From Martinezella lusitana (GTDB lineage Bacteria; Pseudomonadota; Alphaproteobacteria; Rhizobiales; Rhizobiaceae): DNA of 64,000 nucleotides. This document shows positions 17,291 through 27,438 of this stretch, piece after piece (the first letter of the stretch is position 1; the number at the start of each line of letters is the position of its first letter). The notes beneath the pieces are model-generated. The model saw nothing but the letters and a program-made list of their open reading frames with translations, was not told the origin of the DNA and ran no database searches. The position numbers and the translations under genes were made by a program. The stretch is taken from positions 1 to 64,000 of the forward strand of contig NZ_JACHBG010000021.1 of assembly GCF_014207095.1 (NCBI RefSeq), written 5' to 3'.

Positions 17291-17689
17291 ATGGCGAACG
17301 TCACACAAAACCGGCCCTTGTCGCCGCATCTGCAAATCTACAAACCAATTCCCACCATGGTCATGTCGATCGTCCACCGTATTACCGGCGGCGCGCTCTA
17401 CTTCGGCACGGTGCTGGTTGCCTGGTGGCTGATCGCCGCTGCGACCGGCCAGGGCTATTTCGATCTGGTCAACTGGATCATGGGCTCGATCATCGGTCGG
17501 ATCATCCTGTTCGGCTATACTTGGGCGCTGCTGCATCACATGCTCGGCGGGATGCGCCATTTCGTCTGGGATCTCGGCTATGGTTTCGACCCTGCCGTTT
17601 CGACGAAGATGGCCAAGATCACGATCATCGCCTCGATCTGTCTGACCGTACTGGTCTGGGTCATCGGCATCGCCATCCGGCTGGGTTGA
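17291..17689 (+). CDS. sdhC: Succinate dehydrogenase cytochrome b556 subunit
   Basis: A 132-residue membrane anchor with three transmembrane helices. The N-terminal motif RPLSPHLQIYKP and SIVHRITGG contact the quinone site, and HHMLGGMRHFVWD carries the haem-ligand histidine. It anchors SdhAB to the inner membrane and passes electrons to ubiquinone. It is the first gene of sdhCDAB; a degenerate repeat lies between it and sdhD. Confidence 0.95.
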   Translation: MANVTQNRPLSPHLQIYKPIPTMVMSIVHRITGGALYFGTVLVAWWLIAAATGQGYFDLVNWIMGSIIGRIILFGYTWALLHHMLGGMRHFVWDLGYGFDPAVSTKMAKITIIASICLTVLVWVIGIAIRLG

Positions 17690-17693
17690 ATTG

Positions 17694-17747
17694 GCATGAT
17701 CGTTTCCGGAAGCGCAGGGATGCCTTTCGGGATTGTGCTTTAGAGGA
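17694..17747. repeat. Degenerate RIME-like palindrome between sdhC and sdhD
   Basis: The sdhC-sdhD gap holds GGCATGATCG and CCGGAA on the left and TTTCGGGATTGTGC on the right, the arms of the same palindrome type seen at 9862-9912 but decayed. It lies within the sdh transcript. Confidence 0.5.
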
Positions 17748-17755
17748 TATTTCTC

Positions 17756-18136
17756 ATGGATATGCGCACCCCTTTGGGCAAAGTCCGCGGTCTCGGTTCC
17801 GCCAAGGAAGGCACCGATCATTTCTGGCGCCAGCGCCTGACCGCCGTCGCTAACGTTCCGCTCTTCATTTTCTTCGTCATCTTCCTGATGATCTACGCCG
17901 GCGCGCCCTATGCGGAAGTCGTGCACGCGCTGTCGAACCCGCTCGTCGCCGTCATCTTCGGCCTGATGGTGATCTCCGGGATCATTCACATGAAGCTCGG
18001 CATGCAGGTCATCATCGAGGACTACGTCCACGGCGAATTCGGCAAGATCGTCCTTCTCATGCTCAACACGTTTTTCGCGGTCATTCTGGCGGGGCTCTGT
18101 CTTTTCGCCATTCTGAAGATCGCGTTCGTAGGATAA
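17756..18136 (+). CDS. sdhD: Succinate dehydrogenase hydrophobic membrane anchor subunit
   Basis: A 126-residue anchor with three transmembrane helices. The N-terminal region has GSAKEGTDHFWRQRLTA, typical of alphaproteobacterial SdhD, and SGIIHMKLGMQVIIEDYVH carries the conserved histidine and the tyrosine-containing quinone-site segment. It ends 7 bp before sdhA. Confidence 0.95.
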   Translation: MDMRTPLGKVRGLGSAKEGTDHFWRQRLTAVANVPLFIFFVIFLMIYAGAPYAEVVHALSNPLVAVIFGLMVISGIIHMKLGMQVIIEDYVHGEFGKIVLLMLNTFFAVILAGLCLFAILKIAFVG

Positions 18137-18143
18137 ATGCATC

Positions 18144-20000
18144 ATGGCACCGAACTCATCCGCTCAGAATGGGGCTGCTCAAAACGGGAAAGCCTACAAA
18201 TATGTCGATCACTCCTATGACGTGATCGTCGTCGGCGCCGGCGGCGCCGGCCTGCGTGCCACTCTCGGCATGGCCGAGCAGGGCTTCCGCACTGCCTGCA
18301 TCACCAAGGTCTTCCCGACCCGTTCGCACACCGTTGCCGCCCAGGGCGGCATTGCCGCTTCGCTGCGCAACATGACGCCCGACAGCTGGCAGTGGCACCT
18401 CTATGACACCGTCAAGGGTTCCGACTGGCTCGGCGACGTCGATGCCATGCAGTACATGGTCATGGAAGCGCCGAAGGCCGTCTACGAACTCGAGCATTAC
18501 GGCGTGCCCTTCTCGCGTAACGAGGAAGGCAAGATCTATCAGCGCCCCTTCGGTGGCCACATGCAGAACTACGGCGAGGGACCGCCGGTGCAGCGCACCT
18601 GCGCTGCCGCCGACCGTACCGGCCACGCCATCCTGCACACGCTCTATGGCCAGTCGCTGCGCAACAATGCCGAATTCTTCATCGAGTATTTCGCGCTCGA
18701 CCTGATCATGTCCGACGATGGCAGCCGCTGCACCGGCGTCGTCGCCTGGTGCCTCGATGACGGCACGATCCATCGCTTCGCCGCCAAGATGGTGGTGCTG
18801 GCGACCGGCGGCTACGGCCGCGCCTATTTCTCGGCAACGTCTGCCCATACCTGCACCGGCGACGGCGGTGGCATGGTGGCTCGCGCCGGCCTGCCTTTGC
18901 AGGACATGGAATTCGTTCAGTTCCACCCGACCGGCATTTACGGCTCGGGCTGCCTGATCACCGAAGGCGCACGCGGCGAAGGCGGCTATCTCGTCAATTC
19001 CGAGGGCGAGCGCTTCATGGAACGCTATGCTCCTTCGGCGAAGGACCTTGCCTCGCGCGACGTGGTTTCGCGCTGCATGACGCTGGAGATCCGCGAGGGT
19101 CGCGGCGTCGGCAAGAACAAGGACCACATCTTCCTGCATCTCGACCATCTCGATCCGGCCGTGTTGCACGAGCGCCTTCCCGGTATTTCCGAGAGCGCCC
19201 GCATTTTCGCCGGTGTCGACGTGACCCGCGACCCGATCCCGGTCCTGCCGACCGTTCACTACAATATGGGCGGCATTCCGACGAATTATTGGGGCGAAGT
19301 GCTGAACGCCGACAGCAACAATCCCGAGCGCGTGCTGCCGGGCCTGATGGCCGTCGGCGAAGCCGGCTGCGCTTCTGTGCACGGCGCCAACCGCCTCGGC
19401 TCCAACTCGCTGATCGACCTTGTCGTCTTCGGCCGCGCCGCCGCCATCCGTGCCGGTCAGGTCATCGACCGCGACGGTCCGGTTCCGGCGCTCAACGTTG
19501 CGGCCTGCGACAAGATCATGGATCGCTTCGATCGCCTGCGTCACGCCAGCGGCTCGACGCCGACGGCAGCGCTGCGCGAGAAGATGCAGCGCGCCATGCA
19601 GGAAGACGCCGCCGTGTTCCGCACGCAGGAATCGCTGGAATCCGGCTGCCGCCGCCTTTCGGAGATCTGGAAGGAACTGCCCGACATCAAGGTCACCGAC
19701 CGTTCGCTGATCTGGAACTCAGACCTCGTCGAGACGCTCGAGCTGCACAATCTGATGGCCAATGCCATCACGACGATCTACGGCGCAGAGGCTCGCAAGG
19801 AAAGCCGTGGCTCGCATGCCCGCGAGGACTATACCGAGGGCAAGTTTGCCGGCCGTGACGACGACAACTGGCGCAAGCATACGCTTGCCTGGGTCAACGA
19901 GGCCGGCGACGTGAAGCTCGACTATCGTCCCGTTCACACCGACCTGATCGCCGAAGGCATCGATCCGCACAAGATCGAGCCGAAGGCACGCGTGTACTGA
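18144..20000 (+). CDS. sdhA: Succinate dehydrogenase flavoprotein subunit
   Basis: The 618-residue catalytic subunit that oxidises succinate to fumarate. The FAD-binding motif VGAGGAGLRA starts the Rossmann fold, and the covalent flavin histidine is in RSHTVAAQGG. Substrate-binding and capping residues are in HPTGIYGSG and EGARGEGGYLVNSEGERF, and SVHGANRLGSNSLID is the conserved second flavin contact. Confidence 0.97.
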   Translation: MAPNSSAQNGAAQNGKAYKYVDHSYDVIVVGAGGAGLRATLGMAEQGFRTACITKVFPTRSHTVAAQGGIAASLRNMTPDSWQWHLYDTVKGSDWLGDVDAMQYMVMEAPKAVYELEHYGVPFSRNEEGKIYQRPFGGHMQNYGEGPPVQRTCAAADRTGHAILHTLYGQSLRNNAEFFIEYFALDLIMSDDGSRCTGVVAWCLDDGTIHRFAAKMVVLATGGYGRAYFSATSAHTCTGDGGGMVARAGLPLQDMEFVQFHPTGIYGSGCLITEGARGEGGYLVNSEGERFMERYAPSAKDLASRDVVSRCMTLEIREGRGVGKNKDHIFLHLDHLDPAVLHERLPGISESARIFAGVDVTRDPIPVLPTVHYNMGGIPTNYWGEVLNADSNNPERVLPGLMAVGEAGCASVHGANRLGSNSLIDLVVFGRAAAIRAGQVIDRDGPVPALNVAACDKIMDRFDRLRHASGSTPTAALREKMQRAMQEDAAVFRTQESLESGCRRLSEIWKELPDIKVTDRSLIWNSDLVETLELHNLMANAITTIYGAEARKESRGSHAREDYTEGKFAGRDDDNWRKHTLAWVNEAGDVKLDYRPVHTDLIAEGIDPHKIEPKARVY

Positions 20001-20017
20001 TCTGAGAGGAACTGACC

Positions 20018-20797
20018 ATGGTTGAACTCGCTCTCCCCAAGAACTCTCAGATGCGCGAAGGCAAGGTCTGGCCGAAGCCGGTCGGCGCCAAGAACACGCG
20101 CGAATTCCGCGTCTATCGCTGGAGCCCGGATGACGGCCAGAACCCGAGCATCGATACCTATTATATCGATGTCGACGATTGTGGCCCGATGGTGCTCGAC
20201 GGTCTGCTCTACATCAAGAACAACATCGACCCGACGCTGACGCTGCGCCGCTCCTGTCGCGAAGGCATTTGCGGCTCCTGCGCCATGAACATCGACGGCA
20301 CCAATACGCTCGCTTGCACCAAGGGTCTGGACGAGATCAAGGGCACGGTGAAGGTCTATCCGCTGCCGCATATGCCCGTTGTCAAGGACCTCGTACCGGA
20401 TCTCACGAACTTCTACGCGCAGCATCGCTCGATCGAGCCCTGGCTGAAGACGGTATCGCCGCCGCCGGCCAAGGAATGGAAGCAGAGCCACGAAGACCGT
20501 CTGAAGCTCGATGGCCTCTATGAGTGCATCCTGTGCGCCTGCTGCTCGACCTCCTGTCCGAGCTATTGGTGGAACGGCGACCGCTATCTCGGTCCAGCAG
20601 TGCTGCTGCAGGCCTATCGCTGGCTGATCGACTCCAGAGACGAAGCCAAGGGCGAGCGCCTCGACAATCTCGAGGATCCCTTCCGTCTCTATCGCTGCCA
20701 CACGATCATGAACTGCGCCCAGACCTGCCCGAAGGGTCTGAACCCGGCCAAGGCGATCGCTGAAATCAAGAAGATGATGGTCGAGCGGCGGGTCTAA
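20018..20797 (+). CDS. sdhB: Succinate dehydrogenase iron-sulfur subunit
   Basis: A 259-residue electron-transfer subunit. The [2Fe-2S] cluster motif is SCREGICGSCAMN with a later LAC. The [4Fe-4S] and [3Fe-4S] clusters are held by CILCACCSTSCP and CHTIMNCAQTCPKGLNP. It passes electrons from SdhA flavin to the quinone site of SdhCD. It is the last gene of the sdh operon. Confidence 0.97.
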   Translation: MVELALPKNSQMREGKVWPKPVGAKNTREFRVYRWSPDDGQNPSIDTYYIDVDDCGPMVLDGLLYIKNNIDPTLTLRRSCREGICGSCAMNIDGTNTLACTKGLDEIKGTVKVYPLPHMPVVKDLVPDLTNFYAQHRSIEPWLKTVSPPPAKEWKQSHEDRLKLDGLYECILCACCSTSCPSYWWNGDRYLGPAVLLQAYRWLIDSRDEAKGERLDNLEDPFRLYRCHTIMNCAQTCPKGLNPAKAIAEIKKMMVERRV

Positions 20798-20838
20798 CCC
20801 GCCGACTTCCATTACCGGGCGACGAGGATGACGTTCGT

Positions 20839-21645
20839 ATGACGATGGAGGGTTTCGCGCCAGCGGCCGTTGACGAAATTCGCTCCCGGCTCGCATCGGT
20901 CAAGGACAACGGCCTTCGTATTGGCTTCGCCATCGAAAGTGGGAGTCGTGCGTGGGGATTTCCTTCCCCGGACAGCGACTATGACTGTCGCTTCGTTTAT
21001 GTCAGGCCAGGGCGGGATCATCTGACTTTATTCCCCCATCGCGATGTCATTGAGTTTCCGATTGTCGGTGACATCGACACCGGTGGGTGGGACTTGCGGA
21101 AAGCTCTGCTTCTAGCGCTGAAGGGCAACGCTGTTCTCGTCGAATGGTTGAAATCACCGATCGTCTACGAAGAGGAACCTGGTTTTCGCAGTCGTTTAGG
21201 CGCGTTGCTGGATGTGATCATGGTGCCGGAGAAGGTTGCCAAGCATTATATTGGTCTCATGAAGCAACATCAGCCGGAGAACTCGACTGCACGCATCCGT
21301 CTGAAGACGCTACTTTATTCCATCCGTCCGGCGATAGCGCTTGAATGGATGCGACAAACGGGTTTTGCCAGATTGCCGCCAATGAACATGCTTGAATGTC
21401 TCGCGGCTATAGATATAGCCGAGGGTTTTCGGACAAGCATTCTAGAGTTGGTGGCGGTTAAAAAAGAGACGCGCGAAATGGGGGAGGGTGTGCCTCCATT
21501 GCCGATCTCGGAATTTCTCGCAAACTCTCTCGATCGCTATTTCAACTTTTCCGGCAAGCACGGGGAAGATCAGGAGCGGGACAGGAAGATGCAGGAACTC
21601 GCGGACCGCTTTTATCTTGACGAGGTTTGCCGGGTGACGCCTTGA
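20839..21645 (+). CDS. RlaP-type predicted nucleotidyltransferase
   Basis: A 268-residue protein of the polymerase-beta nucleotidyltransferase superfamily (PF10127-like, named after the RNA-repair polymerase-beta group). The catalytic signature is GSRAWGFPSPDSDYDCRFVY, with the GS motif and the DSDYD metal-binding aspartates at about residues 34-53. A helical C-terminal part follows. It starts 41 bp after sdhB but is functionally unrelated. No RNA ligase partner is next to it, so the substrate is open. Confidence 0.8.
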   Translation: MTMEGFAPAAVDEIRSRLASVKDNGLRIGFAIESGSRAWGFPSPDSDYDCRFVYVRPGRDHLTLFPHRDVIEFPIVGDIDTGGWDLRKALLLALKGNAVLVEWLKSPIVYEEEPGFRSRLGALLDVIMVPEKVAKHYIGLMKQHQPENSTARIRLKTLLYSIRPAIALEWMRQTGFARLPPMNMLECLAAIDIAEGFRTSILELVAVKKETREMGEGVPPLPISEFLANSLDRYFNFSGKHGEDQERDRKMQELADRFYLDEVCRVTP

Positions 21646-21791
21646 AACCACCCAATTCTTGTCCAGCTATGGCTTTACGGCAATTTATCGCGGTATCGAC
21701 TTGATTAACCAAAGTGAAATACGATAATTCCCACGTCATTGAGCATCACTTTGCGAATGTCAGCGGTGGACAATTAATTAGGAGTGTGATG

Positions 21792-22319
21792 ATGCAGTTC
21801 AAATATGCAGTGACGGCTGCGGCGATAGGCCTGTCGCTTGCCGGTTGCCAGCGCACGGCATACAATAACGACACCTATTCATCTCCGGCCCCACTGCAGG
21901 CTCAGCCTGTCAATCCCGTACAATCCAGCCAGCTTCCGCCTGCAGGTGGTGCAAATGGCTCGCAATTCCCGGCTGCTCCGACAGGCGCGCCGAATGCGGG
22001 CAATCCACAGCAGCAGCAAGCGATGGCGGCTTCCGCCATGGATGTGACGAAGGAATCGATGGTCGGCAGCTGGAAGGTCAGCAACGGCGGTTCGAGCTGC
22101 GATATGTTCCTGACGCTCACGAATCTCGGTAGCGGTTCCCGCGGCGGCACACGCGGCTGCTCGGGCGAACTGACCTCGATGGGATCGTGGGAAGTCTCCG
22201 GCAAGCAGGTGCTTCTGAAGAACCGCGACGGCTCGACGGTCGGCACACTCTACAAGACGGCCGCTTCGCGCTTCGACGGCTCGACGGCGTCCGGCCAGCC
22301 GCTCAGCCTCAGCCGATAA
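21792..22319 (+). CDS. Omp19-like outer-membrane lipoprotein, protease-inhibitor fold
   Basis: A 175-residue lipoprotein with the lipobox LSLAGC close to the N-terminus and a Pro/Gln/Ala-rich linker. Its C-terminal AprI/Inh-type beta-barrel domain includes GSWKVSNGGSSC, GCSGELTSMGSWEVSG and a final QPLSLSR. The arrangement and motifs match Brucella Omp19, a surface lipoprotein that inhibits proteases. The ATG at 21792 lies 7 nt after AGGAG; 21789 is also possible. The upstream frame from 21714 is non-coding. Confidence 0.8.
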   Translation: MQFKYAVTAAAIGLSLAGCQRTAYNNDTYSSPAPLQAQPVNPVQSSQLPPAGGANGSQFPAAPTGAPNAGNPQQQQAMAASAMDVTKESMVGSWKVSNGGSSCDMFLTLTNLGSGSRGGTRGCSGELTSMGSWEVSGKQVLLKNRDGSTVGTLYKTAASRFDGSTASGQPLSLSR

Positions 22320-22360
22320 GCTTGGTACCGCCAAGCGTTTCACGGAATCGTTTGGCGGCT

Positions 22361-22426
22361 CTAGAATGTTGTTCGATGCAGTTCCGGATGGAAAACCGCT
22401 GCGCACTTTTCCTGGAATTGCTCTAA
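22361..22426. repeat. Rhizobial dispersed intergenic repeat fragment
   Basis: The sequence contains GCGCACTTTTCCTGGA and ends in GCTCTAA, with a partial complement (GTTCCGG) on its left. The 16-nt core recurs at 39178-39194 in this window. It resembles a common rhizobial intergenic repeat and lies between the Omp19-like gene and zapE. Confidence 0.55.
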
Positions 22427-22481
22427 TTGACGGGGCGGCGCCCCTTGGGTGCGCCCCATTTGCACAGGCGGATACTTCCCC

Positions 22482-23645
22482 ATGCAGCCCATGCCAGACT
22501 ACTCGCTCAGCGTCTGCGAACAGCTGAAGGCGTTGACGGCTTCCGGATCCCTACAAGTGGATTCGGCGCAGATGGATGTGGCGAAGATGCTGGATCGCGT
22601 GCTTGCCGATCTTAAGCGCAAGCGGCCTGCCGCAAAGTCCAGCGCACTCGGTTGGATGTTTGCCGCGCGCAAGAAGTCGGTCGACGCCATCAAGGGTCTC
22701 TATATTCACGGCAGTGTCGGGCGCGGCAAGACCATGTTGATGGACATGTTCTTTTCCATGGCCCCGTGCCAGAAGAAGCGCCGGGCGCATTTTTTCGAAT
22801 TCATGGCCGATGTGCACAATCGCATCGCGGCGCAGCGGCTGAAATTCAAGAACGGCGAGACGAAGCAGGCAGACCCCATACCGCCAGTCGCTGCCGATCT
22901 CTATGCCGAAGCCGAACTGCTGTGCTTCGACGAGTTCACTGTTACCGACATTGCAGATGCGATGATCCTGTCGCGGCTGTTTTCCGAACTGTTCTTGCTC
23001 GGCTGCGTCCTGATTGCCACGTCGAACGTCGAGCCGGACAATCTCTATCGCGACGGGCTCAATCGTGGGCTCTTCCTGCCTTTCATCGATCTGCTGAAGA
23101 AGCATGTCGATGTCGTGACGCTGGATTCTCCGATGGATTACCGCATGGAGAAGCTGAACAGCCAGCCGGTGTATCTGACGCCGCTCGACCAGCGCGCCGA
23201 GATGGCGATGGACGCTTCCTGGATGCAGGCGCTGCATGGGCGCAAGGCGCAGCCGATGGAGATCCCGATGAAGGGGCGCTCCATCCATGTGCCGCTTGCG
23301 GTCGATCGCATGGCTCGATTCTCGTTTGCCGATCTTTGCGACGCTCCGCTCGGACCTGCCGATTTCCTGGCCATCGCCGAGCGCTTTGATACGATCTTCC
23401 TCGATCGCGTGCCGAAACTCGGGCCGGACAAGCGGAACCAAACGAAGCGGTTCATCATTCTTATTGATACGCTCTACGATCACAATATCCGCCTTTATGT
23501 CTCCGCAGCGGCGATGCCCGAGGATCTTTTGACGGAACGGCGAGGGACGGAGGGCTTCGAGTTCGACCGCACGGCCTCGCGTCTTTTCGAGATGCGCAGC
23601 GCCGAGTATCTGGCTCAGACTCCGGCAAGACGTGCCGCAGAGTGA
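22482..23645 (+). CDS. zapE: AFG1-like ATPase ZapE
   Basis: A 387-residue P-loop ATPase of the AFG1/ZapE family, a cell-division-associated protein in bacteria and a mitochondrial quality-control factor in eukaryotes. The Walker A is GSVGRGKTMLMD, and the Walker B stretch is ELLCFDEFTVTDIADA. The characteristic IATSNVEPDNLYRDGLNR is a sensor motif. The ATG at 22482 is preferred over an in-frame GTG at 22449. It is followed by a hairpin terminator. Confidence 0.93.
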   Translation: MQPMPDYSLSVCEQLKALTASGSLQVDSAQMDVAKMLDRVLADLKRKRPAAKSSALGWMFAARKKSVDAIKGLYIHGSVGRGKTMLMDMFFSMAPCQKKRRAHFFEFMADVHNRIAAQRLKFKNGETKQADPIPPVAADLYAEAELLCFDEFTVTDIADAMILSRLFSELFLLGCVLIATSNVEPDNLYRDGLNRGLFLPFIDLLKKHVDVVTLDSPMDYRMEKLNSQPVYLTPLDQRAEMAMDASWMQALHGRKAQPMEIPMKGRSIHVPLAVDRMARFSFADLCDAPLGPADFLAIAERFDTIFLDRVPKLGPDKRNQTKRFIILIDTLYDHNIRLYVSAAAMPEDLLTERRGTEGFEFDRTASRLFEMRSAEYLAQTPARRAAE

Positions 23646-23664
23646 CAATTCGGCGACATAATAC

Positions 23665-23687
23665 CTTACGTTTACGTAAGAATTTTT
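23665..23687 (+). terminator. Probable terminator after zapE
   Basis: CTTACG and CGTAAG form a 6-bp stem around a TTTA loop, followed by AATTTTT, 20 bp past the zapE stop. The stem is short but the T-run is good. Confidence 0.5.
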
Positions 23688-23825
23688 CGATCTAACCGAT
23701 TGAAATTGCTGATCCAAAAATAATCAATTGCCAATTTCTGCCTTTGGGTCTATGCGATTGACGGCTATTGTGGATGCCTTGCTCGGCGTCCCGCCACGGA
23801 TTTTGATCGCAAAGGATACACCGAA

Positions 23826-24788
23826 ATGGCGCGCAACAAGATCGCACTTATTGGTTCTGGCATGATTGGTGGCACGCTGGCGCATCTCGCCGGCTTGAAG
23901 GAACTGGGCGACATCGTCCTGTTCGACATCGCGGACGGCATTCCTCAGGGCAAGGGTCTCGACATCGCCCAGTCCTCTCCGGTCGAAGGCTTCGACGCCA
24001 ACCTCACCGGCGCCAGCGACTATTCCGCGATCGAAGGCGCTGACGTCTGCATCGTCACCGCCGGCGTTCCCCGCAAGCCGGGCATGAGCCGCGACGATCT
24101 TCTCGGCATCAACCTCAAGGTCATGGAGCAGGTCGGCGCCGGCATCAAGAAGTATGCTCCGAATGCTTTCGTGATCTGCATCACCAACCCGCTCGACGCC
24201 ATGGTCTGGGCGCTGCAGAAGTTCTCGGGCCTGCCAGCCAACAAGGTTGTCGGCATGGCAGGCGTGCTTGACAGCTCGCGCTTCCGCCTCTTCCTTGCCA
24301 AGGAATTCAACGTTTCCGTCCAGGACGTCACCGCTTTCGTTCTTGGTGGCCACGGCGACTCGATGGTTCCGCTCGCTCGCTACTCCACCGTTGCCGGCAT
24401 TCCGCTCACCGATCTCGTCAAGATGGGCTGGCTCACCGCCGAGCGCCTCGAAGAAATCATCCAGCGCACCCGTGATGGCGGCGCCGAAATCGTCGGCCTG
24501 TTGAAGACCGGCTCTGCCTATTATGCTCCGGCTGCCTCGGCCATTGAGATGGCTGAAGCCTACCTCAAGGACAAGAAGCGCGTTCTGCCTTGCGCCGCTC
24601 ACCTCGACGGCCAGTATGGCGTCAAGGACATGTATGTCGGCGTTCCCACCGTCATCGGTGCAGGCGGTATCGAGCGCGTCATCGAAATCGACCTGAACAA
24701 GGCCGAGAAGGAAGCTTTCGACAAGTCGGTCGCTGCCGTTGCCGGCCTCTGCGACGCTTGTGCCACGATCGCACCGTCGCTGAAGTAA
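23826..24788 (+). CDS. mdh: Malate dehydrogenase
   Basis: Interconverts malate and oxaloacetate with NAD. At 320 residues it is of the LDH-like type used by alphaproteobacteria. Visible features are LIGSGMIGGTLAH (Rossmann motif), AGVPRKPGMSRDDL (mobile loop with substrate arginines) and the catalytic histidine in LGGHGDSMVPL. It is the first gene of the TCA cluster; about 150 bp upstream is AT-rich and probably holds the promoter. Confidence 0.97.
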   Translation: MARNKIALIGSGMIGGTLAHLAGLKELGDIVLFDIADGIPQGKGLDIAQSSPVEGFDANLTGASDYSAIEGADVCIVTAGVPRKPGMSRDDLLGINLKVMEQVGAGIKKYAPNAFVICITNPLDAMVWALQKFSGLPANKVVGMAGVLDSSRFRLFLAKEFNVSVQDVTAFVLGGHGDSMVPLARYSTVAGIPLTDLVKMGWLTAERLEEIIQRTRDGGAEIVGLLKTGSAYYAPAASAIEMAEAYLKDKKRVLPCAAHLDGQYGVKDMYVGVPTVIGAGGIERVIEIDLNKAEKEAFDKSVAAVAGLCDACATIAPSLK

Positions 24789-24815
24789 TTTCCGCGTTAT
24801 AACAGGGATAAGTCC

Positions 24816-26009
<1,194 letters not shown>

Positions 26010-26014
26010 TCGGG

Positions 26015-26506
26015 ATGGCTTCTTCCTTCGCTCCAACGGCTGCTCATCTTCGCCTCGGTGCCTTTGCTGGCACCTGGGAAGGGGAAGAGCGTGTCGCGGC
26101 TTCGGCCTGGACGAAGGAAGGAACGGCAACCGCGCAGCTCACGGCCGAGTGTCTGTTAGGCGGATTTTTCGTTGAACAGCGCTACGTGCAGACGCGGGAC
26201 GGCAGCACATCGTTCGAAGCCCGGAACATTCTCGGCTTCGATGCGGCGGACCAGGCTTACAAGCTCTATCAGTTCGATACCGTGGGCTTTGTGCCCGCCT
26301 CGCCGGCTTCCGGCGAGTGGATCGACGACAAGCTTGTCCTGACCAAGGTCTCGCCGCGCGGTGCGCAGCGCACTCTCTTTCAGTTCGAAAATGAAGACTG
26401 CTACCGCATGGGCGTCACTTTCTCGCCCGCCGGCAGCGATACATGGCAGGAGGTCGTCAGCGGCTTATATCGTCGCGTTGCCTCCGCGTCTTCCAACCTC
26501 TCGTAA
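26015..26506 (+). CDS. DUF1579-family protein inserted between sucC and sucD
   Basis: A 163-residue protein resembling DUF1579 (lipocalin-like). It shows LGAFAGTWEGEERV near the start, then LLGGFFVEQRYVQT and a FEARNILGFDAADQAYKLY strand, typical of the family. It starts 5 bp after the sucC stop and ends 12 bp before sucD, so it is almost certainly in the same transcript. No function is established; the position suggests expression together with succinyl-CoA synthetase but does not prove a link. Confidence 0.8.
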   Translation: MASSFAPTAAHLRLGAFAGTWEGEERVAASAWTKEGTATAQLTAECLLGGFFVEQRYVQTRDGSTSFEARNILGFDAADQAYKLYQFDTVGFVPASPASGEWIDDKLVLTKVSPRGAQRTLFQFENEDCYRMGVTFSPAGSDTWQEVVSGLYRRVASASSNLS

Positions 26507-26518
26507 CAAAGGCCTCGC

Positions 26519-27421
26519 ATGTCTATCCTCATCAACAAAGACACCAAGGTTCTGGTTCAGGGCCTGACCGGCAAGACCGGCACTTTCCACACTGAACAGG
26601 CGCTTGCCTATCACGGCACGCAGATGGTCGGCGGTATCCACCCCTCCAAGGGTGGCGAAACCTGGACCGGCTCCAAGGGCGAAAAGCTGCCGATCTTCAA
26701 GTCGGTCGCCGAAGGCAAGGATGCCACCGGCGCCAACGCTTCGGTCATCTACGTCCCGCCGGCGGGCGCTGCGGCTGCGATTCTCGAAGCGATCGAAGCC
26801 GAGATCCCGCTCATCGTCTGCATCACGGAAGGCATTCCGGTCGCCGACATGGTCAAGGTCAAGGATCGCCTGATCAAGTCGAAGTCGCGCCTGATCGGGC
26901 CGAACTGCCCGGGCGTGCTGACCCCGAACGAATGCAAGATCGGCATCATGCCGGGCTCCATCTTCAAGAAGGGCTCCGTCGGCGTTCTCTCGCGTTCCGG
27001 CACGCTGACCTACGAAGCCGTGTTCCAGACCACCAATGAAGGTCTCGGCCAGACGACGGCTGTCGGCATCGGCGGCGACCCGGTCAAGGGCACCGAATTC
27101 ATCGACGTCCTAGAAATGTTCCTCGCCGACGACGAAACCAAGTCGATCATCATGATCGGCGAAATCGGCGGCTCGGCTGAAGAGGATGCCGCACAGTTCC
27201 TCAAGGACGAAGCCAAGAAGGGCCGCAAGAAGCCGATGGTCGGCTTCATCGCTGGCCGCACGGCACCTCCCGGCCGCACCATGGGCCATGCCGGCGCTGT
27301 GATTTCCGGCGGCAAGGGCGGCGCGGAAGACAAGATCGCAGCGATGGAATCGGCAGGCATCCGCGTGTCGCCGTCGCCGGCGCGTCTCGGCAAGACGCTG
27401 GTGGAAGTCCTGAAGGGCTGA
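26519..27421 (+). CDS. sucD: Succinyl-CoA synthetase alpha subunit
   Basis: The 300-residue CoA-binding subunit carrying the phosphohistidine. The CoA-binding region is LVQGLTGKTGTFHTEQA, RSGTLTYEA is the conserved loop, and the active-site histidine is in MGHAGAVISGG. It works with SucC, encoded 0.5 kb upstream. A hairpin follows its stop. Confidence 0.97.
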   Translation: MSILINKDTKVLVQGLTGKTGTFHTEQALAYHGTQMVGGIHPSKGGETWTGSKGEKLPIFKSVAEGKDATGANASVIYVPPAGAAAAILEAIEAEIPLIVCITEGIPVADMVKVKDRLIKSKSRLIGPNCPGVLTPNECKIGIMPGSIFKKGSVGVLSRSGTLTYEAVFQTTNEGLGQTTAVGIGGDPVKGTEFIDVLEMFLADDETKSIIMIGEIGGSAEEDAAQFLKDEAKKGRKKPMVGFIAGRTAPPGRTMGHAGAVISGGKGGAEDKIAAMESAGIRVSPSPARLGKTLVEVLKG

Positions 27422-27438
27422 CCCTACCTATAGCAAGG

